From assembly GCA_966211815.1 (NCBI GenBank), contig CBIHOD010000008.1:18319-82318 (forward strand): a DNA stretch of 64,000 nucleotides, in the 5' to 3' direction. This stretch comes from JANPCX01 sp966211815 (lineage in GTDB: Bacteria > Pseudomonadota > Gammaproteobacteria > Burkholderiales > Burkholderiaceae_C). Every line of letters starts with the position of its first letter. Position 1 is the first letter of the stretch. Positions 42,888 to 50,524 of this stretch are shown here, in pieces. The notes below the pieces were generated by a model. The model did no database searches and had not been told where the DNA came from. It was given only the letters and a program-made list of their open reading frames with translations. Made by a program: the position numbers and the translations under genes.

Positions 42888-44572
42888 ACCGCCGCCGTCC
42901 CCACCGCGCCGCGGGCTCTGCGGGCGCCGCCGGGTCCGGCGGCACGACGGGGCAGGGGGCGGCGGGCTCGGGCAATCGCCCGCCTGCGGCAGCCGGCCCT
43001 GTGCCGGTTTGCCGGTTGATCATCAGTCCTCTGCCCGAGGGCTTGCCCGGCCGGGGTGCCCAGGGTGGACGGGAGGGCGGCCGAGGCCCGGGCCCGGTTT
43101 CACTTTCATCTCCCGACGCCACGCTGACCTTCCGCCGCCTCACCGGCACCGAAGAGATCAGCCGGCTGCATGCCTGGGAAGTCGACGTGGTGTCGCCCGA
43201 GCCGTCCTTGGACCCGCAGCAATGGCTGGGGCGGCACGCCACGGTGGCGATGCGGCTGGACGATGAAGCGGGCTTTGAAGACCCAGGCGGCCTGCTGCGC
43301 CGCGGCGGCGATGGCGGGGCGCCGCGATCCGCCGCGGACCTGCGTTGCCTCGACGGCCTGATCACCCGCATCGGCATGCGCGAGGGGCTGGTGGAGCTGC
43401 CTACCCCGCCGGCCGCGTGGTCCGCCCCGGCGCCCGTCGCGCTCTTCCCCTACCGATTGCTGTTGCGCCCCTGGCTTTGGCTGGCCACGCAGCGCAGCCA
43501 CGTGCGCGTGTTCGAAGGGCTTGCGGTGCCGGCCATCGTGGCGCAGGTGCTGGCGCCGTACGGCCATCCGCTGTCGCTCGACAGGCTGACCTGCCACCAC
43601 CCGGCCCGCCCGCGCACGCTGCAATGCGGCGAGACGGACTTCGACTTCATCGCGCGGTTGTGCGAAGACGAAGGGATCTATTGGTTCTTCGAGCACCGGT
43701 TGGGCGGGCATGGTGTGGTGTTCGTGGATGGCGGGGCCGGGGTGACGCGGAAGAGTGAGGGGGTCGACTGGGTGATTCCCTTCCTGGGTCCATCGACGCC
43801 GCGGCCAGGGCGGCAGGCGCGGGTGGGTGCGGAGCGCTTCGGCCGAGAGCCCGCCGCCAAGCGTCCGCATGTGGACTACTGGGCGATGGGCCGCGAAGCC
43901 GCGGGCGCCGGTGTTTCGCCCAACGGGTTGCCTGCCTGGCGGTTCAATGCGCATTTGAACCATCGCGGCGTCGCACCGGGGTCGACCCTGGCACTGCTGG
44001 GGAATCCGCAAGTGGACCCGGACCAGGCCCACCTCGTGGTGGCGGTGGACTATCACCTGGAAGAAGCTTTGGTCCCGCATGGGCACCACGGCGCGGGCGA
44101 CAAGCCGGCCGAAGCGTCATCGGTGCAGCGCTTTGCGATGGAGGTGCATCCGTTGTGCATGCCTTTCCAGCCCGAGCCGCAAGCGGCGCGCCCCTTCGTG
44201 CGCGGGCCGCAGGTGGGGGAAGTCGTGGCGGTTGAAGCCGGCGCCCCGTGCCGGGTGAAGGTGTGCTGGCGGCTCCCGATGTGGGCGCCTGCAGCGCAAG
44301 GGCTGGTGACGGATTGGATACCGGCCGAGCCGGCGATGGGCTGCCGGTGCGAGGATGGACAGGGTTGCCGCTGCCTGTCTCGCGCGCCGTTGGCGGTTGG
44401 AGAGGCGGTGCTGCTCGATTTCTTGGATGGGGATCCGGAGCGGCCGGTCTGCCAAAGCCGATGGGGCGGGGCTCGGCTCGTCGGCGCCTCGGTGATGGGC
44501 CGACAGGGCTTCGACAGGCTCAGCCCGAACGGGGCAGGAGGCTCGGTTCCACGCAAGGGGCATTCAACCTGA
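42884..44572 (+). CDS. orphan VgrG/gp27-gp5-like spike protein, truncated after the OB fold
   Basis: A 562-residue protein resembling the type VI secretion spike. An unusual Gly/Pro-rich N-terminal extension (about 50 residues) precedes the gp27-like part (LTFRRLTGTEEISRLHAWEV, LLLRPWLWLATQRSHVRVFE, TDFDFIARLCEDEGIYWFFE) and a gp5-like OB fold (RPFVRGPQVGEVV, VLLDFLDGDPERPVCQSRWG). The beta-helical needle and DUF2345 region are missing. The last 20 or so residues are encoded by a dispersed REP-like repeat, so the original 3-prime end has probably been lost. No other T6SS genes occur in the window. Confidence 0.75.
   Translation: MNRRRPHRAAGSAGAAGSGGTTGQGAAGSGNRPPAAAGPVPVCRLIISPLPEGLPGRGAQGGREGGRGPGPVSLSSPDATLTFRRLTGTEEISRLHAWEVDVVSPEPSLDPQQWLGRHATVAMRLDDEAGFEDPGGLLRRGGDGGAPRSAADLRCLDGLITRIGMREGLVELPTPPAAWSAPAPVALFPYRLLLRPWLWLATQRSHVRVFEGLAVPAIVAQVLAPYGHPLSLDRLTCHHPARPRTLQCGETDFDFIARLCEDEGIYWFFEHRLGGHGVVFVDGGAGVTRKSEGVDWVIPFLGPSTPRPGRQARVGAERFGREPAAKRPHVDYWAMGREAAGAGVSPNGLPAWRFNAHLNHRGVAPGSTLALLGNPQVDPDQAHLVVAVDYHLEEALVPHGHHGAGDKPAEASSVQRFAMEVHPLCMPFQPEPQAARPFVRGPQVGEVVAVEAGAPCRVKVCWRLPMWAPAAQGLVTDWIPAEPAMGCRCEDGQGCRCLSRAPLAVGEAVLLDFLDGDPERPVCQSRWGGARLVGASVMGRQGFDRLSPNGAGGSVPRKGHST
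44506..44532. repeat. REP-like repeat forming the end of the VgrG-like gene
   Basis: GGGCTTCGACAGGCTCAG (44506-44523), continuing CCCGAACGG to 44532, matches the repeat at 12591-12618. It is read through as GFDRLSPNG in the VgrG-like protein. Confidence 0.85.
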
Positions 44573-44610
44573 CAGCCCATCCCCCTCTTCGCCTCTTTCT
44601 CCATCTACCG

Positions 44611-44773
44611 TTCCCTGCTCCCTGCTCCCTGCTCCCTGGTCCCCTGCTCTCTGGTCTCTGCTCCCGGGTCTCTGTCTCTGGTCTCTGGTCTCTGGTCTCT
44701 GGTCTCTGGTGCCTGATGCCTGATGCCTGATGCCTGGTTCTTGGTCCTTGGTCTTCGGTCCTCGGTCCTCGGT
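44611..44773. repeat. degenerate heptanucleotide tandem repeat
   Basis: A 7-bp unit drifts along the array: CCCTGCT, then CTCTGGT (several copies), GCCTGAT (three), then CCTTGGT and CCTCGGT forms. About 23 units. The period is not a multiple of three and no ribosome site is present, so it is not coding. REP-like elements in opposite orientation bracket it at 44506-44532 and 44774-44799. Confidence 0.85.
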
Positions 44774-44799
44774 CCGTTCGCCCTGAGCCTGTCGAAGGG
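44774..44799. repeat. REP-like repeat, inverted orientation
   Basis: CCGTTCGCCCTGAGCCTGTC (continuing GAAGGG) is the reverse-oriented form of the element at 44506-44532 and 12591-12618. Confidence 0.85.
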
Positions 44800-44988
44800 C
44801 GGGCCCGAACCGGCCGGGGGAAGGACCAGCCCGCACGGAGGAAGAAAATCAGCCCGTCCGGCGAGGATGGGGCGACACGAACCAAGGCACGGTGCCCAAA
44901 GTGAAAGATGGTCAGCACCGAACATCCGGGAACATCCGTCTTCCCTCCGGGCAACCTTCCCTGCGAACATCCCAAAGCGCTGTCCACC

Positions 44989-45708
44989 ATGCCGAAACCC
45001 GATGTCCAGCCCAGGAAGATCGTTGTCCTCTCAGGCTCGGGTGTCAGCGCTGAGAGCGGCTTGCCGACTTTCCGCGACACCCAGGGCCTGTGGAACCACT
45101 ACGCCTGGGAGGACGTGGCCAGTCCCGAAGGCTGGGCGCGCCATCCGCAAGTCGTCCTGGACTTCTACAACGAACGGCGTCGCGCCGCCTGGTTGGCCGA
45201 GCCGAATGCCGGGCACCGGGCCATCGCCTCGCTGGAAGCCGCTTACGAAGTCGTGGTGATCACGCAGAACGTCGATGCGCTGCACGAGCGCGCGGGCTCG
45301 ACCCGGGTCGTCCATGTGCACGGCGAGCTGGCCTACGCGCGCGGGACCTCTCCCGCACGTCACCGCTACCGAATCGACGGCGAACCGATTTCGATCGGCC
45401 AGCTTTGCGAAGACGGCTCGCAACTCCGGCCGGACATCGTCTGGTTCGGCGAAGACGTGCAGCATTTCGATGAGGCGCGCCGGCACGTGGCCTCCGCGGC
45501 GAAGGTGCTGGTGGTCGGCACTTCCTTGTCGGTGTTTCCGGTCGCTTCGCTGGTGGGGCTGGCGCGGGGCAGGGCGGAGAAGCTCCTGGTGTCGCTCGAC
45601 GTCGACCGGCCGCCATATGGTTTCAAGTTCCTTCGCGGCCAGGCGACTTCGGTGCTGCCGGCATTGGCGGAACGTTGGCTGGGCGAGGCAGCCGCCGGCG
45701 GCGGTTGA
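44989..45708 (+). CDS. Sir2-family NAD-dependent deacylase lacking zinc cysteines
   Basis: A 239-residue sirtuin removing acyl groups from lysine at the cost of NAD. The NAD motif reads SGSGVSAESGLPTFRD (usually GAGISAESG), then TQNVDALHERAGS and the catalytic histidine in VHVHGEL; RPDIVWFGEDV and VGTSLSVFP complete the site. Where zinc-type sirtuins have four Cys, the segment YARGTSPARHRYRID has none, as in a known zinc-less bacterial group. The ATG at 44989 has no strong ribosome site; an in-frame ATG at 44908 would add 27 residues. Confidence 0.88.
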   Translation: MPKPDVQPRKIVVLSGSGVSAESGLPTFRDTQGLWNHYAWEDVASPEGWARHPQVVLDFYNERRRAAWLAEPNAGHRAIASLEAAYEVVVITQNVDALHERAGSTRVVHVHGELAYARGTSPARHRYRIDGEPISIGQLCEDGSQLRPDIVWFGEDVQHFDEARRHVASAAKVLVVGTSLSVFPVASLVGLARGRAEKLLVSLDVDRPPYGFKFLRGQATSVLPALAERWLGEAAAGGG

Positions 45709-45727
45709 CTCCGCCGCGCCTGGCGCC

Positions 45728-46075
45728 CTATCGGCCCCGCCCCGCTCCCGACCGAGCCAGATACGGCCCCACCTTGCGCTCCAGCACGGCGATCAGCGCG
45801 TCGTCCATGTACCCGTATTCATCGGGGATGCCGAGCACGACCAGCCGCTTGCCGTTCAGGTGGCGCTTGAATTTCTTCCGGATCTTGTCGCGGTGGGATT
45901 TCTCCATCGCGAAGATGATGTCGGCCCATGCGATCAACTCGGGGCAAAGCGGCACACCGGCCGAGTCGTGCACCCCGGCGGACTCGCATTCCACGCCGTC
46001 GTGGCCCGAGAACACCCACTCGGCCGTCGGGCTGCGGAGCTTGTTCTGGCCGCAGACGAAAAGGGCTCTGATCAT
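45728..46075 (-). CDS. low-molecular-weight protein tyrosine phosphatase-like protein (COG4551 type)
   Basis: A 115-residue protein with the phosphate-binding loop C8-GQNKL-R14-S15 (CX5RS), then WADIIFAMEKSHRDKIRKKF and VLGIPDEYGYMDDALI, whose Asp may act as general acid. Shorter than classical LMW phosphatases. Convergent with the sirtuin gene (19-bp gap). Confidence 0.85.
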   Translation of the reverse strand: MIRALFVCGQNKLRSPTAEWVFSGHDGVECESAGVHDSAGVPLCPELIAWADIIFAMEKSHRDKIRKKFKRHLNGKRLVVLGIPDEYGYMDDALIAVLERKVGPYLARSGAGRGR

Positions 46076-46216
46076 GTCCTCAGGGGCGGGCGGGCCGCGC
46101 TCAGCCCTGCCCGCCGTTGAACTCAGCCGTGTGGGCGGCCGAGGCGAAGCCGCGCATCGATCGCGGCCCGGGGACGGGGCCGGGGGACTCCACGTCCGTG
46201 CCGATGCGGATCTCGT

Positions 46217-46675
46217 TCATGGCTGGGATGTGCCCGGCGATAAGGGCGGGCCGCCCGCAGCCAACAGCACCTCCCGCACCTGCCGGTATTCCTCCATCCG
46301 CGCCAGGTCCTTGGCGGTGGGGTGGGGAATGCGGGAGAGGTCCATGTTCTCGGTGTTGTCGGCGAGCTTCACCACGCGGGCGACCGGGTCGGCGGCGGCG
46401 CGGTGGGCGGCTTGCAGGCGGGTTTCACCGGGGCGCTTGGTCAGCGCGTCCACCGCGGCGAGCACCTCGCGGGGGAAGCCTTCGGCGGCCAGGTCGGCCA
46501 AAGTCACGGACGAGTCCTCCACCACGTCGTGCAGCACCGCGGCGATGCGTTGCTCGGGCGTGTGCACGCGCAGCATCACCCGCAGCGGGTGCAGGATGTA
46601 GGGCTGGCCGGCTTTGTCCAGCTGGCCGCCGTGGGCCTGGGCGGCGATGGCGATGGCGCGTTCTAAGGTGGCCAT
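46217..46675 (-). CDS. HD-domain phosphohydrolase, small SpoT/Mesh1-like
   Basis: A 152-residue HD protein. Metal and substrate motifs: AAQAHGGQLDKAGQPYILHP, LHDVVEDSSVT (H49-D50) and VVKLADNTENM. This layout matches stand-alone (p)ppGpp or nucleotide hydrolases without a synthetase domain. The substrate is not proven. Confidence 0.85.
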   Translation of the reverse strand: MATLERAIAIAAQAHGGQLDKAGQPYILHPLRVMLRVHTPEQRIAAVLHDVVEDSSVTLADLAAEGFPREVLAAVDALTKRPGETRLQAAHRAAADPVARVVKLADNTENMDLSRIPHPTAKDLARMEEYRQVREVLLAAGGPPLSPGTSQP

Positions 46676-46776
46676 GGGTGTCGTCCTGTTCGTTCATTCA
46701 TTCATTCACTCTTTCTTTCGCCGCGCCTGCCGGCGGCGCCCGTTGCCGCGGCGTGCAGCCTTGCCGCGCCGACGGG

Positions 46777-47250
46777 TCATCCGTCCGCGCCGCCCCCATG
46801 CATCGCCCTCAACCGCCGGTGCCGGTGCCGGAAGACGAACCGGTAGACCGGCATCATCAACGCCGCCATGCCCGGCAGTCGGCTTTCGACGGTGAGGCGG
46901 TCCTCGACCAGCAGGCCGCCCGCGGCGGTCGCTGCGGTGGTGCGTTCGTGCCGCCACCGGCGGTTCCACAGCGTTTCCGAGTCTTCCAGGAAACCGCGCG
47001 GACCGGCGTAGAGGGCTTCCAGGCGCAGCGAATGCGAGTCGACGGGCAAGACGCCGAACAGCCAGATCGTGCTGCGGAACAGCACGCGGCCGGTCGTCCA
47101 CTGGTCGAGCGGGCAGCGCCGCCAGGCGGCGGGCGCGCCCATGCGCGCCAGGGGCCGCAGCTCGGCGTTCACCGCGTCGATCGACATGCCGGCCCAGAAC
47201 GCCTCGGGCGTCGTGCGGGGCAGCTCGGTGCGGATCGTGAAGCTGGGCAT
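46777..47250 (-). CDS. conserved protein, possible SRPBCC-fold ligand-binding
   Basis: A 157-residue protein. ELPRTTPEAFWAGMSIDAVN and the alternating WRHERTTAATAAGGLLVEDR then LTVESRLPG suggest an START/SRPBCC-like fold, but I cannot name the family. It lies 33 bp after the YcxB-like gene on the same strand, so the two may be co-transcribed. Confidence 0.6.
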   Translation of the reverse strand: MPSFTIRTELPRTTPEAFWAGMSIDAVNAELRPLARMGAPAAWRRCPLDQWTTGRVLFRSTIWLFGVLPVDSHSLRLEALYAGPRGFLEDSETLWNRRWRHERTTAATAAGGLLVEDRLTVESRLPGMAALMMPVYRFVFRHRHRRLRAMHGGGADG

Positions 47251-47283
47251 CGGTGCGCCGGCCGGGGCGTGGTGGAGGTTGGG

Positions 47284-47859
47284 TCAGCCGCCGGATTTCG
47301 CCCGTTGCCCGACGGCTTGCAGCTGCCGCTCCAGCAGCGCCTTGAACTCGCTCGTGGCCGCGGCTTTGGGGATGATCACCGCCTGGGCGGTGTCGAGGAA
47401 GAAGTAGTAGCTGCGCTCGTCCTGCGCCGCGTCGAGGAAGCCTGACCACAGCACCTCGGCGGAGCCGCGCGACGCGTCGATGCGCAGCACCGCCTCGGAG
47501 AGGGTGACGGTCTGCTCGGCCAGGAAGGAGCCTTGGGACATCAGCAAATGCTTGCGGATCAGCGCCTGTTGCAGGTAGGGCATCAGCATCACCGCCAGCA
47601 GGGCGAGGCCGGCGAAGACGCCGAAGACGCGCAGCGGCCAAGCGACGTCGGGGTGGTCCTCCGCCAGTCTGAAGAAGCCCGCCACGGCCAAGCCGATCAG
47701 CACCCACACGCCGAGCTGGCAGGCGCCCAGCAGCGAGTAATTGCCGATGCGAAGGGCGATGCGCCTGGCGACCAGTTTCTGGAAGTGGTTGAAATCGTCG
47801 CGGGTGAGGGAGAACCGGGCTTGCATGGCATGCCGCGACGGGGTGGCGTGGTCGGTCAT
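47284..47859 (-). CDS. YcxB-like membrane protein
   Basis: A 191-residue protein with two adjacent membrane segments (LGACQLGVWVLIGLAVAGFF and VFGVFAGLALLAVMLMPYLQ) and a C-terminal YcxB-type domain (LWSGFLDAAQDERSYYFFLD, then AVIIPKAA). Function unknown. Translation may start at Met12. Confidence 0.75.
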   Translation of the reverse strand: MTDHATPSRHAMQARFSLTRDDFNHFQKLVARRIALRIGNYSLLGACQLGVWVLIGLAVAGFFRLAEDHPDVAWPLRVFGVFAGLALLAVMLMPYLQQALIRKHLLMSQGSFLAEQTVTLSEAVLRIDASRGSAEVLWSGFLDAAQDERSYYFFLDTAQAVIIPKAAATSEFKALLERQLQAVGQRAKSGG

Positions 47860-48236
47860 CGGAAACTCACCGGACCCGCCGGGGGTTCGTGAGGCCGATG
47901 CCCCCCAGCGGCGGCAGGGCGGTGGCGCGGACGCTTTTCTTCTTCATGGGGTTGGACGGGAGGGTGGGCCCGTCATGTCGGAACGCAAGGGTCTGCATTT
48001 TGACTTCGCAGCGCAACGGGGGCGTGCACCGCGGACCTCTTCTTTCGGCTGAGCCTGCAGAAGCCATCGAAAGCCACCGCCCCCCGGGAGGCGGACAGCG
48101 TGGGCGAGACAAGGGCCGAGCCAGCCGTCTTCATCGGACGGCGCCGCAGTGGCGCGGGGGACCGCCCGGGTGCGCGCCGATCGGCCGAGCCCCACATGCG
48201 GCGTTGTGCACCGCGCGGGGCGCCGTCACCGCGTCG
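47860..48236. other. 377-bp gap without a supported gene
   Basis: Short frames on both strands lack ribosome sites and family features. GGCTGAGCCTGCAGAAGCC at 48047-48065 is a degenerate REP-like copy. GC-rich palindromic patches follow to 48200. Nothing else is seen. Confidence 0.5.
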
Positions 48237-49226
48237 TCACTCCGGCACGATCTTCGCGTTCGTCACCGCCTTGGCCCATTTGACGGTTTCCTTGGCGGCG
48301 AAGACGCCGAGCTCCTGCGGGCTGCTGGGCGTGAAGCGGAAGCCGAGCGGGCCGAGCTTGGCCTTGACGGCGGGGTCGGCCAGCGCGGCGCGCACCCATT
48401 GGTTCATCTTCTGGACGACGGGCTCGGGCGTGCCGGCCGGCGCATAGATCGCGAACCAGGCGGTCAGCTCGAAACCCGGCACCACGGTGGACATCGGGGG
48501 GACGCCGGGCAGCATCGGGTGCTCGGCGGTCGAGGTGACGGCCAGCGCGCGAAGCTTGCCGGCCTTGACCTGCGGCGCGGCCGAGGCGAGGTCGCCGAAG
48601 ACGAGCTGGATCTGCCCGCCCATCGCGTCCGTCATCGCCGGCTGCACGCCCTTGTAGGGCGCGTGCAGCATCTGCAGGTTGTTGGCCGACACCAGGGCGT
48701 GGCCGGGGATCAGGCTGCCGCTGGAGCCGGATCCCCAGGCGAATTTGTCGGGGTTGGCGCGCACCAGGGCGACGAATTTCGCGGCGGTGTCCGCCTGCAC
48801 CGACGGGTGCACCAGCATCACGAAGGGGATCTCGGCCAGTTGCGACACCGGGGTGAAGTCCTTGATCGGGTCGTAGGGCAGCCGCCGGTAGAGAGAAGCG
48901 TTCGCCGCGTGCGTGGTGCTGGTGGCGATCAGGAAGTTGTAGCCATCGGCCGGCATCTTGGCCGCCGCGGCCGTGCCGAGGGTGCCGTTGGCGCCGGGTT
49001 TGTTGTCGACGATGACCGGTTGCCGGGTCGCCTTGCCGATGTATTCGCCCAGCACGCGCGCCATCTGGTCGGTGGCGCTGCCGGCGGGGAAGGGCACGAG
49101 GAAGTTGATGGCGCGCTGCGGGTAGCCGGCGGGGGCCTGCTGCGCGAACGCGCCGCCGGCGAAGGCCAGCGCGCCCAGCGTCAAAGCGATCCGGCGTCGC
49201 GTGAGCGTCGGCGAACGATTCGTCAT
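48237..49226 (-). CDS. Bug-type (TctC family) periplasmic solute receptor
   Basis: A 329-residue tripartite-tricarboxylate-type binding protein. Signal peptide (RRIALTLGALAFAGGAFAQQ), then YPQRAINFLVPFPAGSATDQ, the conserved VIVDNKPGANGTLGTAAAAK and GFELTAWFAIYAPAGTPEPV. Orphan Bug receptors without TctAB genes are abundant in Comamonadaceae and related bacteria. The ligand is unknown. Confidence 0.95.
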   Translation of the reverse strand: MTNRSPTLTRRRIALTLGALAFAGGAFAQQAPAGYPQRAINFLVPFPAGSATDQMARVLGEYIGKATRQPVIVDNKPGANGTLGTAAAAKMPADGYNFLIATSTTHAANASLYRRLPYDPIKDFTPVSQLAEIPFVMLVHPSVQADTAAKFVALVRANPDKFAWGSGSSGSLIPGHALVSANNLQMLHAPYKGVQPAMTDAMGGQIQLVFGDLASAAPQVKAGKLRALAVTSTAEHPMLPGVPPMSTVVPGFELTAWFAIYAPAGTPEPVVQKMNQWVRAALADPAVKAKLGPLGFRFTPSSPQELGVFAAKETVKWAKAVTNAKIVPE

Positions 49227-49313
49227 GGTGTTGTCTCCGTTGTGGGATGTCTGCCTATTCGTCGTCCTGCGTCCGATGCCGGGGATCCTGCCCGCCCGGC
49301 CGATCGGCCCACC

Positions 49314-49432
49314 AGTCCACCGAGCCAGAGAAATAGCACCCCCGCCGGTGAACCCTGGGGTGTGGGGATGGGCGTGGCGCGCAGCCTGGGCAGGGGCCTC
49401 ACGGGGGTGCTATTTCTCTGACTCAGTGGACT
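49314..49432. repeat. 119-bp MITE-like palindromic element
   Basis: Arms at 49314-49344 and 49402-49432 are 31 bp each and match at 29 of 31 positions; each contains AGAGAAATAGCACCCCCG. The 57-bp interior has no gene. Flanking sequence shows no obvious target-site duplication. It lies upstream of both the Bug gene and the GST gene. Confidence 0.85.
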
Positions 49433-49602
49433 AGCGTAGCCGCGTTCACTGACGCCGTCCTTGCTTGAAACACGAAGCCTTGCTTCGCGGCGGTGTAAGC
49501 CTCCGGCGATTGTCCGCGTGCCGCCGCCGTCGCGGTCGTTCGCGCAATCCTGGGACGTCCCGCCGGCCACACAATCGGCCGACCGACCAAGCCCTTGCCC
49601 CC

Positions 49603-50265
49603 ATGCAATCGCCGACCCCGCCTGCCTTGCCGCTGCTGTACACCTACCGCCGCTGCCCCTACGCCATGCGGGCCCGCATGGCGCTGCTGCAGGCCGGGGC
49701 GGCGTTCGAAGCCTTCGAGATCGTGCTGCGCGACAAGCCGGCCGGGCTGCTGAGCCTGTCGCCCAAAGGCACGGTGCCGGTGTTGCGCCTTCCGGACGGG
49801 CGTGTGCTGGAAGAAAGCTGGGACATCATGCGGTGGGCCTTGGCCACGGCCGACCCGCAAGGCGCCTGGAGCCGGGCCCAATCGCCCGCGAACCTGGAAC
49901 TGCTCCGGCGCAACGACGGCGAGTTCAAACACTACCTGGACCGCTACAAATACCCGGAGCGCCACGCCGGCGAAGGGACGAGCCGCGAGGCCGCGCGCGA
50001 ACACGCCGCCGCGGCGCTGCCGGCGCTGCTGGATGCACGGCTTCGAGCCCAGCCCTGGCTCGGCGGAGACCGGCCCTGCGCGACCGACCTGGCCACCTTC
50101 CCCTTCGTGCGCCAGTTCGCCGCGGTGGAGCCGGCCTGGTTCGACGGCCAGGCCTGGCCCGCGCTGCACGCCTGGCTGCGCCAGTGGCTGGAAAGCGGCC
50201 TGTTCTCGGCCTGCATGGCCAAGCTGCCGCCGCAGCAGGCGGTGGCCTTCCCGCCGCTGGCCTGA
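49603..50265 (+). CDS. glutathione S-transferase
   Basis: A 220-residue GST with a thioredoxin-fold N-terminus (LYTYRRCPYAMRARMALLQA, cysteine of CPYAMR as likely catalytic residue; KGTVPVLRLPDGRVLEESWD for glutathione) and an all-helical C-terminus (CATDLATFPFVRQFA). Similar to omega/YibF-like groups. Confidence 0.88.
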   Translation: MQSPTPPALPLLYTYRRCPYAMRARMALLQAGAAFEAFEIVLRDKPAGLLSLSPKGTVPVLRLPDGRVLEESWDIMRWALATADPQGAWSRAQSPANLELLRRNDGEFKHYLDRYKYPERHAGEGTSREAAREHAAAALPALLDARLRAQPWLGGDRPCATDLATFPFVRQFAAVEPAWFDGQAWPALHAWLRQWLESGLFSACMAKLPPQQAVAFPPLA

Positions 50266-50469
50266 CGCTCGCCAGGGCGGGCCGCCCGGCCTGTGGCGGC
50301 GCGGCGCCTGTCCCGCTCGGGCACCCCGCCTTTTCGCCTGCGCATGCCGCAAATCGAGCGGGGCGCGGGGTGGCGCCCGGTCCGGCCGTCCGCCCGGGCA
50401 TGGGGCCCGACCTTTGCGTCGGATCGATTTTCCGCGTGCAACTTCCACCCGCCTCGTTCTAGAATCTAC

Positions 50470-50485
50470 TTTACGTATACGTCAA
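50470..50485 (+). promoter_or_regulatory. LiuR-like palindromic operator upstream of the leucine operon
   Basis: TTTACGTATACGTCAA has a perfect ACGTATACGT core (50473-50482), 40 bp before the MCC beta start. MerR-type LiuR regulators of branched-chain degradation bind sites of this kind. No liuR gene is in the window. Confidence 0.55.
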
Positions 50486-50524
50486 TTGAGGCCGCGTCCC
50501 GAAGACAGGCCCACCGGAGACCCC

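Larger units (their letters stand above)
44573..44988. other. gap between the VgrG-like gene and the sirtuin, filled by repeats
   Basis: No gene. The left half is a heptanucleotide tandem repeat (44611-44773), followed by an inverted REP-like copy (44774-44799). The right part, before the sirtuin, holds a short tandem GGAACATCC-like pair near 44925-44942. Confidence 0.7.

Noticed and set aside
41288..44572. Prophage or full type VI secretion cluster
   Set aside because: Only a partial spike-like gene and small HTH genes are present; no sheath, baseplate, ClpV, integrase or capsid genes.
44611..44773. Possible repeat-rich coding sequence
   Set aside because: The 7-bp period breaks any reading frame, and no ribosome site or stable frame is found.
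47867..48112. Small minus-strand gene upstream of the YcxB-like gene
   Set aside because: No ribosome site, no homologous features, and it overlaps a degenerate repeat.
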